Numbered from the stretch's first letter, positions 1 to 6,531 are shown. The stretch: DNA of 9,339 bases from Bacilli bacterium (GCA_900770645.1 CAAGKY010000229.1:1-9339), one strand, 5' to 3'. Program-made: numbers and translations. Notes: a model not told the origin generated them from the sequence alone.

Positions 1-73
1 AGCAGTACCCGACTTTTCACCATCTTCAACACTAAAACAGACGTTGAAGCTGATGAAATAATCTAAAATCCCT
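1..73. other. Unassigned flank downstream of the protease gene
   Basis: This short flank lies beyond the stop codon of the protease gene and has visibly more G+C than the intergenic DNA elsewhere in the window (about 24 of the first 60 bases). It contains an inverted repeat, CTTCAAC at 24-30 and GTTGAAG at 43-49. Neither strand has a U-tract after it, so it is not a convincing terminator. On the plus strand a frame open from base 2 ends in TAA at 59-61 and could be the tail of a convergent gene. One minus-strand frame is also open. The stretch is too short to choose between these, and I assign no gene. Confidence 0.3.
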
Positions 74-1849
74 CTACGAAATGTTATATGAGAAAGACAC
101 TGTTTCTGTTTGCATAGCTCTTTCAGATGATTGAATAATTAGAATAGCACATTCTGAATTATCATACTCAGCTGTAAAATTAACCATTTCAACATTATCT
201 ACTAAACTACATCCATAACTTATAACTAAATTGTTATAGATAAGTTTAATATCATAATCGGTTGTTTCATGGTCTGCATCCGTACCATCTGCATAAGTTA
301 ACCATGCAATTGCAGCTTGCATTGTCTCTCCAGCGTCTAATGTAAATTCATAACGATATATTATTCCACTTGCCGCATCAATGGAATTAACGATATCTAC
401 TGAATTTGCATAGTTATCTTTTATTCTTTGATAGTTAAACTCTCCTGCACCCATAAACTCATCAAAGTTATTATTTTCATCATAATAATATAACCCAGAT
501 GTTCTTTTCGCATTAGCGCACATCAAAGATATCGCTTTTTGAGGTTTATTAATAAGTTCTGGATATCTTTCAAGTAACATTGCCATCATTCCCGTAGTTC
601 CAGCTGCAGAGTAGCTTGTCCCATCTGGTAAACCATATTCGGCCATATTAAAAATAGAAATCGAATAACCTTTTACCATAACTGTAGGTTTAGTTGGTCC
701 ATTAGATTGATAACATGAAAAATCACACCATTCACGTTCATAATCCATCGCTCCAATTGTAGCTGCGTTATACGCAAGGCCAGGGTTACCAACATAATAA
801 TTATTACCATTTACAACATTACCAGCCGAAATAATAAAAATTTGATTATAAACTCTAGCTAAATAGTCAACATAAGCGGAATTTACGCTATAATTACCAT
901 TAGGCACTTCATCAGAAAAACTTAAATTTATAATATCTGCTCCATTATCTACTAACCAATCAAGTTCTTCGCTAATTCCCCCTTTAATTTGTGATGTTAA
1001 AAACGATACATCCGGGGCAATTCCTTCGTTTCCTCCAATCAATGATGCCATTTGGGTTGCGTGAACACTTGCTTGTTCATTAAATAAAATTTGATTATGA
1101 ACAGTAATATCAATACCATCCATATTCATATGGTCTACATCAATAATCCCATTTTCTAAAATTCCTACAGTAATTCCTGCTCCTGTATATGATCCTAGCA
1201 TTTGATCTAATTCTGCCTCTGCTAACCATGTTATTCCGCCAATACTATCTTTAAAAGCATGACCTGAATAATTAATATATACTTTAGAAATCTTATCAAA
1301 TTCTTCAAATGTTGAAATTATGCTATCTTTATTTTTTTCAAATTGCCATAAAGAGAATGTATATTCCACAAAAGGTGTAAGTGTGGAAATATACATTTCT
1401 TCATAATCTCCTATTTTTAGATTAGATATGATTTCCCGATTCTTTAGTGTGTGGTAATTCTTATAGTATTCTTCGTGATCGGGTACATAAATACTATCAA
1501 TAATATTCTCATATTCCTCGGAATTTAAGATACTTGGGGTTGTATTCCCTTCCTTGAACATAGTACTTGCTTTTCGATCGTAATCTAAAAGCACTGTTAC
1601 AATAACCTTTGTATCTACTATTTCAACTTCTTCAGTGGCCCCTACAATTCCACTGTCAACGCTATAATTGTTTTCATATATAACTTTGTCGGCACCCCCT
1701 ACATCTAAACCTTCAAAGCTGTATATATTTTCTTTTAATCCTTTACTTTGGGTACTGTTTTTACCAACATCACATTGGATAAAACAATTTACAGCGATTG
1801 AGAAAACTGAAATAATAATGAAAAGGCACAGAGTTACTGTTCTTTTCAT
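74..1849 (-). CDS. Secreted subtilisin-like serine protease (peptidase family S8) with Glu at the usual Asp position
   Basis: About 591 residues. A Lys-Arg start and a hydrophobic stretch at about residues 4-23 form a signal peptide, so the enzyme probably acts outside the cell. Residues of about 80-195 resemble an I9-type inhibitory propeptide. The catalytic domain spans about 220-475. The His motif reads HATQMAS (His263), the oxyanion Asn lies in SAGN (Asn344), and the nucleophile in DGTSYSA (Ser412). The usual Asp motif (DTG/DSG) reads LENG, placing Glu232 there. The C-terminal hundred residues look like the beta-sandwich domain of KP-43-type subtilases (AAIAWLTYADG, then DYDIKLIY). The frame is open back to 1930, but that start lies upstream of the putative -35 element. 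ATG 1849 gives a clean signal peptide; GTG 1870 or TTG 1867, better spaced from the Shine-Dalgarno at 1877-1886, remain possible. A lipobox is not evident. The gene is preceded by an ECF-type promoter and sits downstream of a sigma/anti-sigma pair, so it is a likely target of that sigma. The natural substrate is unknown. Confidence 0.85.
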   Translation of the reverse strand: MKRTVTLCLFIIISVFSIAVNCFIQCDVGKNSTQSKGLKENIYSFEGLDVGGADKVIYENNYSVDSGIVGATEEVEIVDTKVIVTVLLDYDRKASTMFKEGNTTPSILNSEEYENIIDSIYVPDHEEYYKNYHTLKNREIISNLKIGDYEEMYISTLTPFVEYTFSLWQFEKNKDSIISTFEEFDKISKVYINYSGHAFKDSIGGITWLAEAELDQMLGSYTGAGITVGILENGIIDVDHMNMDGIDITVHNQILFNEQASVHATQMASLIGGNEGIAPDVSFLTSQIKGGISEELDWLVDNGADIINLSFSDEVPNGNYSVNSAYVDYLARVYNQIFIISAGNVVNGNNYYVGNPGLAYNAATIGAMDYEREWCDFSCYQSNGPTKPTVMVKGYSISIFNMAEYGLPDGTSYSAAGTTGMMAMLLERYPELINKPQKAISLMCANAKRTSGLYYYDENNNFDEFMGAGEFNYQRIKDNYANSVDIVNSIDAASGIIYRYEFTLDAGETMQAAIAWLTYADGTDADHETTDYDIKLIYNNLVISYGCSLVDNVEMVNFTAEYDNSECAILIIQSSERAMQTETVSFSYNIS

Positions 1850-1875
1850 CGAGTGTACATATCCCAACACCACAT
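1846..1875 (-). other. Possible 9-codon leader ORF coupled to the protease start
   Basis: The ATG at 1875 follows the only good Shine-Dalgarno in this leader (AGAAGGTGAG, 1877-1886), five bases after its GG. It opens a tiny frame encoding MWCWDMYTR. The TGA stop overlaps the protease ATG at 1849 as ATGA, a layout typical of translational coupling. Seen: the SD, the frame and the overlap. Inferred: that it is translated. The same SD could instead serve in-frame GTG (1873, 1870) or TTG (1867) codons of the protease, in which case this frame is accidental. Confidence 0.2.
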
Positions 1876-1876
1876 A

Positions 1877-1886
1877 CTCACCTTCT
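1877..1886 (-). promoter_or_regulatory. Shine-Dalgarno site of the protease transcript
   Basis: AGAAGGTGAG is the only strong ribosome-binding match upstream of the protease. It is 27 bases from ATG 1849, too far for direct initiation there. It is well placed for GTG 1873/1870, TTG 1867 or the out-of-frame ATG 1875. It therefore decides how this gene starts: a non-ATG codon, or coupling through a tiny leader ORF. Confidence 0.6.
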
Positions 1887-1894
1887 ACTAATAT

Positions 1895-1921
1895 AACGAA
1901 ATTAAATACTAAAAAGTTACA
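1895..1921 (-). promoter_or_regulatory. ECF-type promoter of the protease gene (TGTAAC-N17-CGTT)
   Basis: Read on the minus strand, TGTAAC (1921-1916) is followed by exactly 17 bases and CGTT (1898-1895). This matches the AAC / CG architecture of Firmicute ECF promoters; Bacillus sigma-X sites are TGTAAC-N17-CGAC. The same arrangement with the same spacing lies upstream of the sigma gene, and the two share 25 of 29 bases from TTGTAA to CGTTA. Transcription should start near 1887, directly before the Shine-Dalgarno, leaving a very short leader. Confidence 0.7.
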
Positions 1922-1940
1922 ATTTTTCACAAATTTTTTT

Positions 1941-1990
1941 AAAAAAATAAAAAAGTAATTATAGTAACGAATATATTCGCCTATAATTAC
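1941..1990 (-). terminator. Intrinsic terminator after the sigma/anti-sigma operon
   Basis: On the minus strand, perfect 10-base arms (GTAATTATAG at 1990-1981 by symmetry, pairing with 1964-1955) are followed at once by a T-rich tract, TTTTTTATTTTTTT (1954-1941). The loop itself holds a perfect 12-base palindrome, CGAATATATTCG (1968-1979), so a nested hairpin is possible. It begins eight bases past the anti-sigma stop and separates that operon from the protease promoter. The stem is AT-rich, so it may be only moderately efficient. Confidence 0.75.
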
Positions 1991-1998
1991 TCTTATTT

Positions 1999-2640
1999 TT
2001 ATTCATTTTCTGTAAAATTATATTTTTTAGCGTGACTATTATAAACTATATCAAAATCAATATTTACTTCAGTATTGCCATTAGTTGAACCAAGTAAACC
2101 AAAATTATTATCCCTACTTATTTTATATACTTTATCATCTATTAATAACTCAAATACATCAGTTTCATTTTCAAAAATAAATACATAAAAATAAATGTTT
2201 TTATGTTCTATTTTAGAACCATCGCTACTATCAACAAAAAGATCTTTAGCTGTTCCTTTATATACATATAGCGATATATCACTTGTTATATCTATATAAT
2301 AGGCATTGTTTCTATATAATACACCATTGCAGATTCTCATCATCTGAAGAATATTTTCATCTTTTAAAATCTTACTCTCATCTTCTATATTAATATACTT
2401 AAATGTATTATCAATAAATAAGGTATTGTTTGTTTTAAACATCCCTATTCCTAAGATACATGTAGAAATAGCTAGTAAGAAGATTGTAAATACGGTTGCG
2501 TATTTCCAAGATATGCTTACTTGTTTTTTTGTTTTTAGTTGATTTTGAGGTACAAAGTCAGTTACTTGAATATCAACATCGTATGTTTTGTTGAATTCTT
2601 TTTTGAAGATATCTTCGAATTTCTTTTTATTATTGAACAT
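1999..2640 (-). CDS. Single-pass membrane protein, probable anti-sigma factor
   Basis: This 213-residue protein is not recognised by family. A Lys-rich N-terminal segment of about 46 residues is followed by one membrane helix at about 47-68 (YATVFTIFLLAISTCILGIG) and an extracellular domain of about 145 residues rich in Phe, Tyr, Asp and Asn. Directly downstream of an ECF-like sigma gene and overlapping it by 11 bases, this layout is typical of a membrane anti-sigma that holds the sigma at the membrane and senses a signal outside. It lacks the His-x3-Cys-x2-Cys zinc motif of ZAS anti-sigmas and has only two cysteines, so it would be a different class. The start at 2640 is chosen because GGAAGGAG (2648-2655) lies seven bases upstream. 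Starts at 2667 or 2658 lie farther inside the sigma gene and would put that Shine-Dalgarno within the coding sequence. The function is inferred from position and topology. Confidence 0.7.
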   Translation of the reverse strand: MFNNKKKFEDIFKKEFNKTYDVDIQVTDFVPQNQLKTKKQVSISWKYATVFTIFLLAISTCILGIGMFKTNNTLFIDNTFKYINIEDESKILKDENILQMMRICNGVLYRNNAYYIDITSDISLYVYKGTAKDLFVDSSDGSKIEHKNIYFYVFIFENETDVFELLIDDKVYKISRDNNFGLLGSTNGNTEVNIDFDIVYNSHAKKYNFTENE

Positions 2641-3169
2641 AAGAAAACTCCTTCCCATGTGCCGCAATAAAAGCTTGTGATCTTTCGTATGCTTCTAGGT
2701 ATCTTCTTCTGATAGTGTATTTTGGTTCATCAAATAGAATTGCTAGTTCGACGAAAGTCATTTTTGTTACTAGATGGTATACTAGTAATTCGTAGTTTTC
2801 GTTTCCTATGAATTCTTGTAGTTCTTCTAAGTAGATGTTAGATACGCTATTTGTTGAGTAGTCTCTTGCGTTATTGATGATGTCATCATCGTATATGATT
2901 CTTTCACGATTTCTTTCAAGGCGGCGATAAACATCGATTACTTGGTTTTTCGCAAGCGTTATAACCCATGGTTTAAAACATACTTCGGCATCATGGAATT
3001 TGTGAATATTTTGATATACTTTTAAGAATATTTCTTGTACACAGTCTTTAACATCTTCTCTGTTTTTGATATATTGACTAGCTAAGTAGGTAAATGTTGT
3101 AGTGTATGTTTCAACTAATTCTTGATATGCTTCTTCGTTTCTTGCTTGTAATTTTTTAACTAAGTTCAT
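2630..3169 (-). CDS. ECF-family RNA polymerase sigma factor
   Basis: 179 residues, the usual size for a two-domain group 4 (ECF) sigma. Region 2 spans about 10-85: DVKDCVQEIFLKVYQ (39-53) is the 2.2 core-binding helix, and FKPWVITLAKNQVIDVYRR (65-83) covers 2.3-2.4, which melts and reads the -10 element. A variable Asp/Asn-rich linker follows. Region 4 (about 118-168) has a helix-turn-helix, MTFVELAILFDEPKYTIRRR, that would contact the -35 element. The second helix is less canonical than usual. AAGGAGG (3177-3183) lies seven bases before the ATG. The next gene overlaps it by 11 bases and encodes the probable anti-sigma. The upstream region holds an ECF-like promoter matching the one before the protease, suggesting autoregulation, plus an extended -10 site. 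Which subgroup it belongs to and what signal it answers cannot be told. Confidence 0.88.
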   Translation of the reverse strand: MNLVKKLQARNEEAYQELVETYTTTFTYLASQYIKNREDVKDCVQEIFLKVYQNIHKFHDAEVCFKPWVITLAKNQVIDVYRRLERNRERIIYDDDIINNARDYSTNSVSNIYLEELQEFIGNENYELLVYHLVTKMTFVELAILFDEPKYTIRRRYLEAYERSQAFIAAHGKEFSYVQ

Positions 3170-3208
3170 TGTTATCCCTCCTTAACTATCATAATCTGTT
3201 CTTAGTTA

Positions 3209-3217
3209 ATTATATCA
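3209..3217 (-). promoter_or_regulatory. Extended -10 promoter (TGATATAAT) of the sigma gene
   Basis: On the minus strand TGATATAAT has a perfect -10 hexamer with the TG extension one base upstream (TATG context). No good -35 hexamer lies at the proper distance, which is usual for extended -10 promoters. The start point would be near 3202, giving a leader of roughly 30 bases ending in the strong Shine-Dalgarno at 3177-3183. It would supply basal, housekeeping-sigma transcription alongside the ECF promoter farther upstream. Confidence 0.55.
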
Positions 3218-3285
3218 TATTTTTATTCTTTTTGGTTTTTTATTAATTGTATTTTTTTGTCGAAATATGTCTTTACATTATATTT

Positions 3286-3312
3286 AACGAAATAAAATAT
3301 TTAAAAATTACA
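3286..3312 (-). promoter_or_regulatory. ECF-type promoter of the sigma/anti-sigma operon (TGTAAT-N17-CGTT)
   Basis: Read on the minus strand, TGTAAT (3312-3307), exactly 17 bases, then CGTT (3289-3286). It is nearly the same as the element before the protease gene: from TTGTAA to CGTTA, 25 of 29 bases agree, including both boxes except one base. Placement 117 bases or more upstream of the sigma start leaves a leader of about 110 bases. ECF operons commonly have a promoter read by their own sigma, which is the inference here. Confidence 0.65.
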
Positions 3313-3372
3313 AAAAAATTCGTTTTAGTTAAATATAAACTATATTAGTTTTTAGATAGTTAAAATCAATAT

Positions 3373-3397
3373 AAAAAGGCAACAATTGTTGCCTTTT
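3373..3397 (-). terminator. Terminator of the aromatic amino acid operon
   Basis: A perfect 24-base palindrome at 3374-3397 folds into a 10-bp stem (AAAAGGCAAC) with an AATT loop. On the minus strand it starts two bases after the stop codon of the DAHP synthase gene and ends in a run of five T residues. On the plus strand it is also followed by T-rich sequence, so it could act in both directions, though no plus-strand gene approaches it. Confidence 0.85.
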
Positions 3398-3399
3398 AT

Positions 3400-4443
3400 T
3401 TATTTTTTGATTTCTCTACGCATATTTGCGATATCAAAGATCAATTTTTCAGTTTTATCCCATCCTATACATGGATCTGTGATTGATTTACCATAAATTC
3501 CTTCACCAGCTTTTTGAGCACCATCTTCGATGTATGATTCAATCATTAAACCTTTAACAAGTTTAAATACTCTTTCATTGTTCATTGTACTTGTAACAAT
3601 TTCTTTCGCAATTCTTGTTTGTTCTGCCCATTGTTTATTAGAGTTAGAGTGATTAGTATCAACAATTACTCCAGGGTTTTTTAGATTAGCCTTTTCATAC
3701 ATATCGCATAGTAAAATTAAATCTTCATAGTGATAGTTAGGATGTGATTGTCCACGTTTATCTACATATCCACGTAAAATAGCATGTGATAATGGGTTAC
3801 CTTCACTTACTACTTCCCAGTTTCGATAAATAAATGTGTGTGATGATTGAGCAGCAGTGATGGAATTCATCATTACTGATAAGTCACCACTTGTAGGGTT
3901 TTTCATTCCAACAGGAATATCTAATCCACTAGCAGTTAGGCGGTGTTGTTGGTCTTCTACAGATCTTGCTCCAACAGCAACATATGATAGTAAGTCAGAT
4001 AAATATCGATGATTTTCTGGATAAAGCATTTCATCAGCACATGAGAAACCTGTTTCTTCTAGGGCACGCATATGCAGTTTACGAATTGCGATTAATCCTT
4101 TTAACATATCTGGATCTGATAATGGGTTTGGTTGATGTAACATTCCTTTGTATCCAGCTCCTGTAGTACGAGGTTTATTAGTATATATTCTTGGAATAAT
4201 AATAATTTCATCTTTTACTTGGTCTTGAACAACCCTTAGTCTTTTAATATAATCTATTACTGAATCTTCACGATCTGCTGAGCATGGTCCAATAACTAAG
4301 ATAAACTTATTACTTTCACCTTTAAATACTTTTTGAATTTCTTCATCGTTTTGTTTCTTTACTACCTCTAGTTCAGGATTTAATGGGTATAAATTTTTAA
4401 TTTCCTGAGGTGTAGGTAGTTTTCTTAAAAAGTTCATATTCAT
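3400..4443 (-). CDS. aroF: 3-deoxy-7-phosphoheptulonate (DAHP) synthase, type I (AroF/G/H class)
   Basis: Condenses phosphoenolpyruvate with erythrose 4-phosphate to DAHP, the entry step of the shikimate pathway. Its 347 residues match the length of E. coli AroF/G/H, and the metal and substrate residues are all visible. GPCSA carries the metal-binding Cys54. KPRTTGAGYKG carries the PEP-binding Lys90 and Arg92. ARSVEDQQHR starts with Arg160, and GMKNPTSGD carries Lys181. DTNHSNSNKQ carries His265, IESYIEDG Glu302, and ITDPCIGW Asp323. There is no fused chorismate mutase or separate regulatory domain. Feedback control by an aromatic amino acid is common in this class, but its specificity cannot be read here. 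It is the last gene of the operon, 13 bases after tyrA, and a terminator follows. The Shine-Dalgarno (AGGA in the tyrA stop region) is modest; a second ATG at 4437 is a less likely start. The symbol is the class name, not a proven orthology. Confidence 0.95.
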   Translation of the reverse strand: MNMNFLRKLPTPQEIKNLYPLNPELEVVKKQNDEEIQKVFKGESNKFILVIGPCSADREDSVIDYIKRLRVVQDQVKDEIIIIPRIYTNKPRTTGAGYKGMLHQPNPLSDPDMLKGLIAIRKLHMRALEETGFSCADEMLYPENHRYLSDLLSYVAVGARSVEDQQHRLTASGLDIPVGMKNPTSGDLSVMMNSITAAQSSHTFIYRNWEVVSEGNPLSHAILRGYVDKRGQSHPNYHYEDLILLCDMYEKANLKNPGVIVDTNHSNSNKQWAEQTRIAKEIVTSTMNNERVFKLVKGLMIESYIEDGAQKAGEGIYGKSITDPCIGWDKTEKLIFDIANMRREIKK

Positions 4444-4456
4444 AGTAATTCACGTC

Positions 4457-5308
4457 CTATCTGTCAAAATAACTTCTTCTCATTGTTGAAAGACGCATAA
4501 TGTCTTTCATTTTATCAATATCTTCTGTTTCAAGAGCACTTTTTAGTTCATTAAATTGTTGTAAGAATAAATTCATTTGATCTAATAATTCTTGTTTATT
4601 TAATAAGAATAGTTCACTCCACATGTTTTCATTTATTTTCGCAATTCTTGTTAAGTCTCTAAATGAGTCTCCTGTGTATTCTACTAAGTTTTGTGATTCT
4701 TTACATGTCATTAAACTAATTGCTATACAGTGTGTAAGTTGAGACAAGAATCCTATCATTTCATCATGTTCTTCTTTAGATAAAGTAACGATGTTTTTAA
4801 ATTCTAGTATTTCTCCAATTTCTTTGACTTTATTCATTCCCATTAGCGTTGATGATTTGGATGGCACGATAATATAATTGGCATTTTTGAAAATATTTTT
4901 ATCACTATTTTCTACTCCATATACTTCGCGTCCTGCCATTGGATGAGCACCTACAAATTCTAAGTCAGGTCGTAGTTTCTTTTCAAGTTCATCAATTAAC
5001 CATGTTTTAATCCCAGTAACATCTGTAATTAGAGTTCCAGGTTTAATATACATTTGATATTTTTCAATCCATTCAATCATTAATTTTGGGTATAACGCAA
5101 AAATAATGATATCAAATTTTTCTATATATGGTTTTCTTACAACAGTATCTCCACTAGAAATAATTCCATTGTCATATGCATAGCTAATAGCTTCTTTTCT
5201 AATATCGATTGCCCCTACTTCAAATCCTGCATCAGTTAGAGCTTCTGCGTATGATCCCCCTAGTAATCCAAGTCCAACAATTAATATTTTTTCGTTTCTA
5301 CTCAACAT
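4457..5308 (-). CDS. tyrA: Prephenate dehydrogenase
   Basis: Oxidatively decarboxylates prephenate to 4-hydroxyphenylpyruvate, the tyrosine branch after chorismate. The 283-residue protein starts with a Rossmann fold: GLGLLGG at 12-18, then an acidic residue (Asp35, in AIDIRK) at the end of the second strand, which favours NAD over NADP. GAHPMAGRE (120-128) holds the conserved catalytic-site His122. The helical domain has LTHCIAISL (His193) and DSFRDLTRIAK (214-224), both typical of the family. There is no chorismate mutase domain and no C-terminal ACT domain, so this is the short monofunctional form, and chorismate mutase must come from elsewhere. The start overlaps the end of aroA by 11 bases, with AGAGGT five bases before the ATG. 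Confidence 0.93.
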   Translation of the reverse strand: MLSRNEKILIVGLGLLGGSYAEALTDAGFEVGAIDIRKEAISYAYDNGIISSGDTVVRKPYIEKFDIIIFALYPKLMIEWIEKYQMYIKPGTLITDVTGIKTWLIDELEKKLRPDLEFVGAHPMAGREVYGVENSDKNIFKNANYIIVPSKSSTLMGMNKVKEIGEILEFKNIVTLSKEEHDEMIGFLSQLTHCIAISLMTCKESQNLVEYTGDSFRDLTRIAKINENMWSELFLLNKQELLDQMNLFLQQFNELKSALETEDIDKMKDIMRLSTMRRSYFDR

Positions 5309-6512
5309 AATGTACCTCTATTCCTAGTTTCTTGATGTCATTAAAAAAGTTGGGATAACTTTTACTTACTGCTTCTATTCCATCTATACAACCACCATAT
5401 ACACTAGCCATTACTGCTAGCATCATTACAATTCGGTGGTCATTTTGTCCATTTAAGGCTTCTTTAGGTTTTGTTAGTATTTGTTTATCTATTGTAACAA
5501 AACTCTCAAAATCAGCAATTTTAGCCCCAAATTTTTGCATTTCGCAGTCAACTGCTTCTATTCTATCACTTTCTTTAATTTTTAGTCTTGAAGTGTTTAT
5601 AAACTTACCACCATTTTTCATAGCCGCAAAAGCAAATAAAATTGGTCCTAAGTCAATCGCATTACCAATATCAATTGTTTGGTAATCATCATTTAGCATT
5701 TTAAAGTATTCTTGATATACTTTATCACCTTGATATGAGTTTTTATTTAAACCAATTAATTCTACACTTCCCCCAAAGTAATTAAATGCATCAAGAAAAG
5801 CTGCATTAGAATAATCACCTTCAACTGTATAATTACCATTATGATATTCTTGATTACCTTTTATTTCGTAAACATTATTGATTGTATTTATTTGAATAGA
5901 TGCTTGTTTTAAACAATCTAGGGTAATATCTACATAGTTTTTACTTTCAAGTTTAGTCGTAATAATTATTTTACTATCACCATCTAGTAATGGTAAAGCA
6001 AATAATAAACCACTTATAAATTGACTACTGATATCTCCAGGAACTAAGAACTCTCCACTTTTAAGTTTACCGATAAATGTAATACTTGTTTTTTCTTTGA
6101 TTACTTGAATATTTTGTTTTTCACAAATTTCTTCGTATGGAGCAATTCCTCTTGATATAAGTTTTTCTGTTCCAATAAATTTTACTTTTTTACCTAAAGT
6201 AAGGGCAATAGGTATAAAGAATCTTAGTGTTGACCCACTTTCATTACAATCAAATACTAGTTCTTCTTGTTTTAAATCATCTTGTTCGATAATAAGTTTT
6301 TTATTTACTTCTTCATCTAATATGGTAACTTTCTTACCTAAGGTTTTAATACACCCTATAGAAGCAAGAATGTCACTACTTAAAGCTATATTAGATATTG
6401 TACATACTTCTTTTGATAACATAGAAGTAATTAATAAGCGATGAGCATAGCTTTTAGATGGAGGTACAACTATTTTCCCTCTCGCAATAGATGGCTCAAT
6501 TCTTGCTTTCAT
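5298..6512 (-). CDS. aroA: 3-phosphoshikimate 1-carboxyvinyltransferase (EPSP synthase)
   Basis: Transfers the enolpyruvyl group of PEP to shikimate 3-phosphate. Family signatures appear in order: PPSKSYAHR (17-25; Lys20, Ser21, Arg25 bind substrates), ESGSTLRF (91-98), GDISSQFISGLL (159-170), the Asp287 general base in DLGPILFA, KESDRI (313-318), NDHRI (357-361) and the terminal SKSYPNFF. The protein has 404 residues, somewhat shorter than the 420-440 usual for the family; the two-domain repeat structure appears complete. In the PEP loop the E. coli LGNAGTAMRP segment reads CNESGSTLRF, so the Gly is kept while the E. coli Thr97 and Pro101 positions hold Ser and Phe. AAAGGA lies six bases before the ATG. 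It follows aroQ by 19 bases and overlaps tyrA by 11. Confidence 0.95.
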   Translation of the reverse strand: MKARIEPSIARGKIVVPPSKSYAHRLLITSMLSKEVCTISNIALSSDILASIGCIKTLGKKVTILDEEVNKKLIIEQDDLKQEELVFDCNESGSTLRFFIPIALTLGKKVKFIGTEKLISRGIAPYEEICEKQNIQVIKEKTSITFIGKLKSGEFLVPGDISSQFISGLLFALPLLDGDSKIIITTKLESKNYVDITLDCLKQASIQINTINNVYEIKGNQEYHNGNYTVEGDYSNAAFLDAFNYFGGSVELIGLNKNSYQGDKVYQEYFKMLNDDYQTIDIGNAIDLGPILFAFAAMKNGGKFINTSRLKIKESDRIEAVDCEMQKFGAKIADFESFVTIDKQILTKPKEALNGQNDHRIVMMLAVMASVYGGCIDGIEAVSKSYPNFFNDIKKLGIEVHYVE

Positions 6513-6531
6513 AAAGTATCCTTTCTATTTA

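Noticed and set aside
24..49. Inverted repeat CTTCAAC / GTTGAAG as the protease terminator
   Set aside because: Seven-base arms with a 12-base loop and no following T-run on the minus strand (the next bases are ATGGTGAAAAG). It may simply be part of coding sequence.
1..73. Frameshifted continuation of the protease in another minus-strand frame
   Set aside because: The protease already ends in a plausible final beta-strand (VSFSYNIS) of its C-terminal domain, and the alternative frame adds no recognisable motif.
1772..1849. Lipoprotein signal in the protease N-terminus
   Set aside because: The cysteines after the hydrophobic stretch are preceded by Val-Asn or Ile-Gln, not by the small residues a lipobox requires.
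1850..1930. N-terminal extension of the protease from ATG 1930
   Set aside because: This start lies upstream of the putative ECF -35 element and follows a poly-A/T tract without a Shine-Dalgarno. It would also place 27 residues before a well-formed signal peptide.
1668..1958. Plus-strand open frame of 96 codons
   Set aside because: It is antisense to the protease signal and propeptide region and runs through the ECF promoter. It lacks a ribosome site and its low-complexity tail is poly-Lys from the A-tract.
2641..2667. Anti-sigma start at ATG 2667 or 2658
   Set aside because: The strong Shine-Dalgarno GGAAGGAG at 2648-2655 has ideal spacing to ATG 2640 and would lie inside the coding sequence if the earlier starts were used.
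3338..3350. Small inverted repeat AACTA-ATA-TAGTT between the aro terminator and the sigma promoters
   Set aside because: Five-base AT-only arms are expected by chance in DNA of this composition, and nothing marks it as an operator.
3966..4166. Plus-strand open frame of 66 codons
   Set aside because: It is fully antisense to the well-conserved DAHP synthase gene, with no family features.
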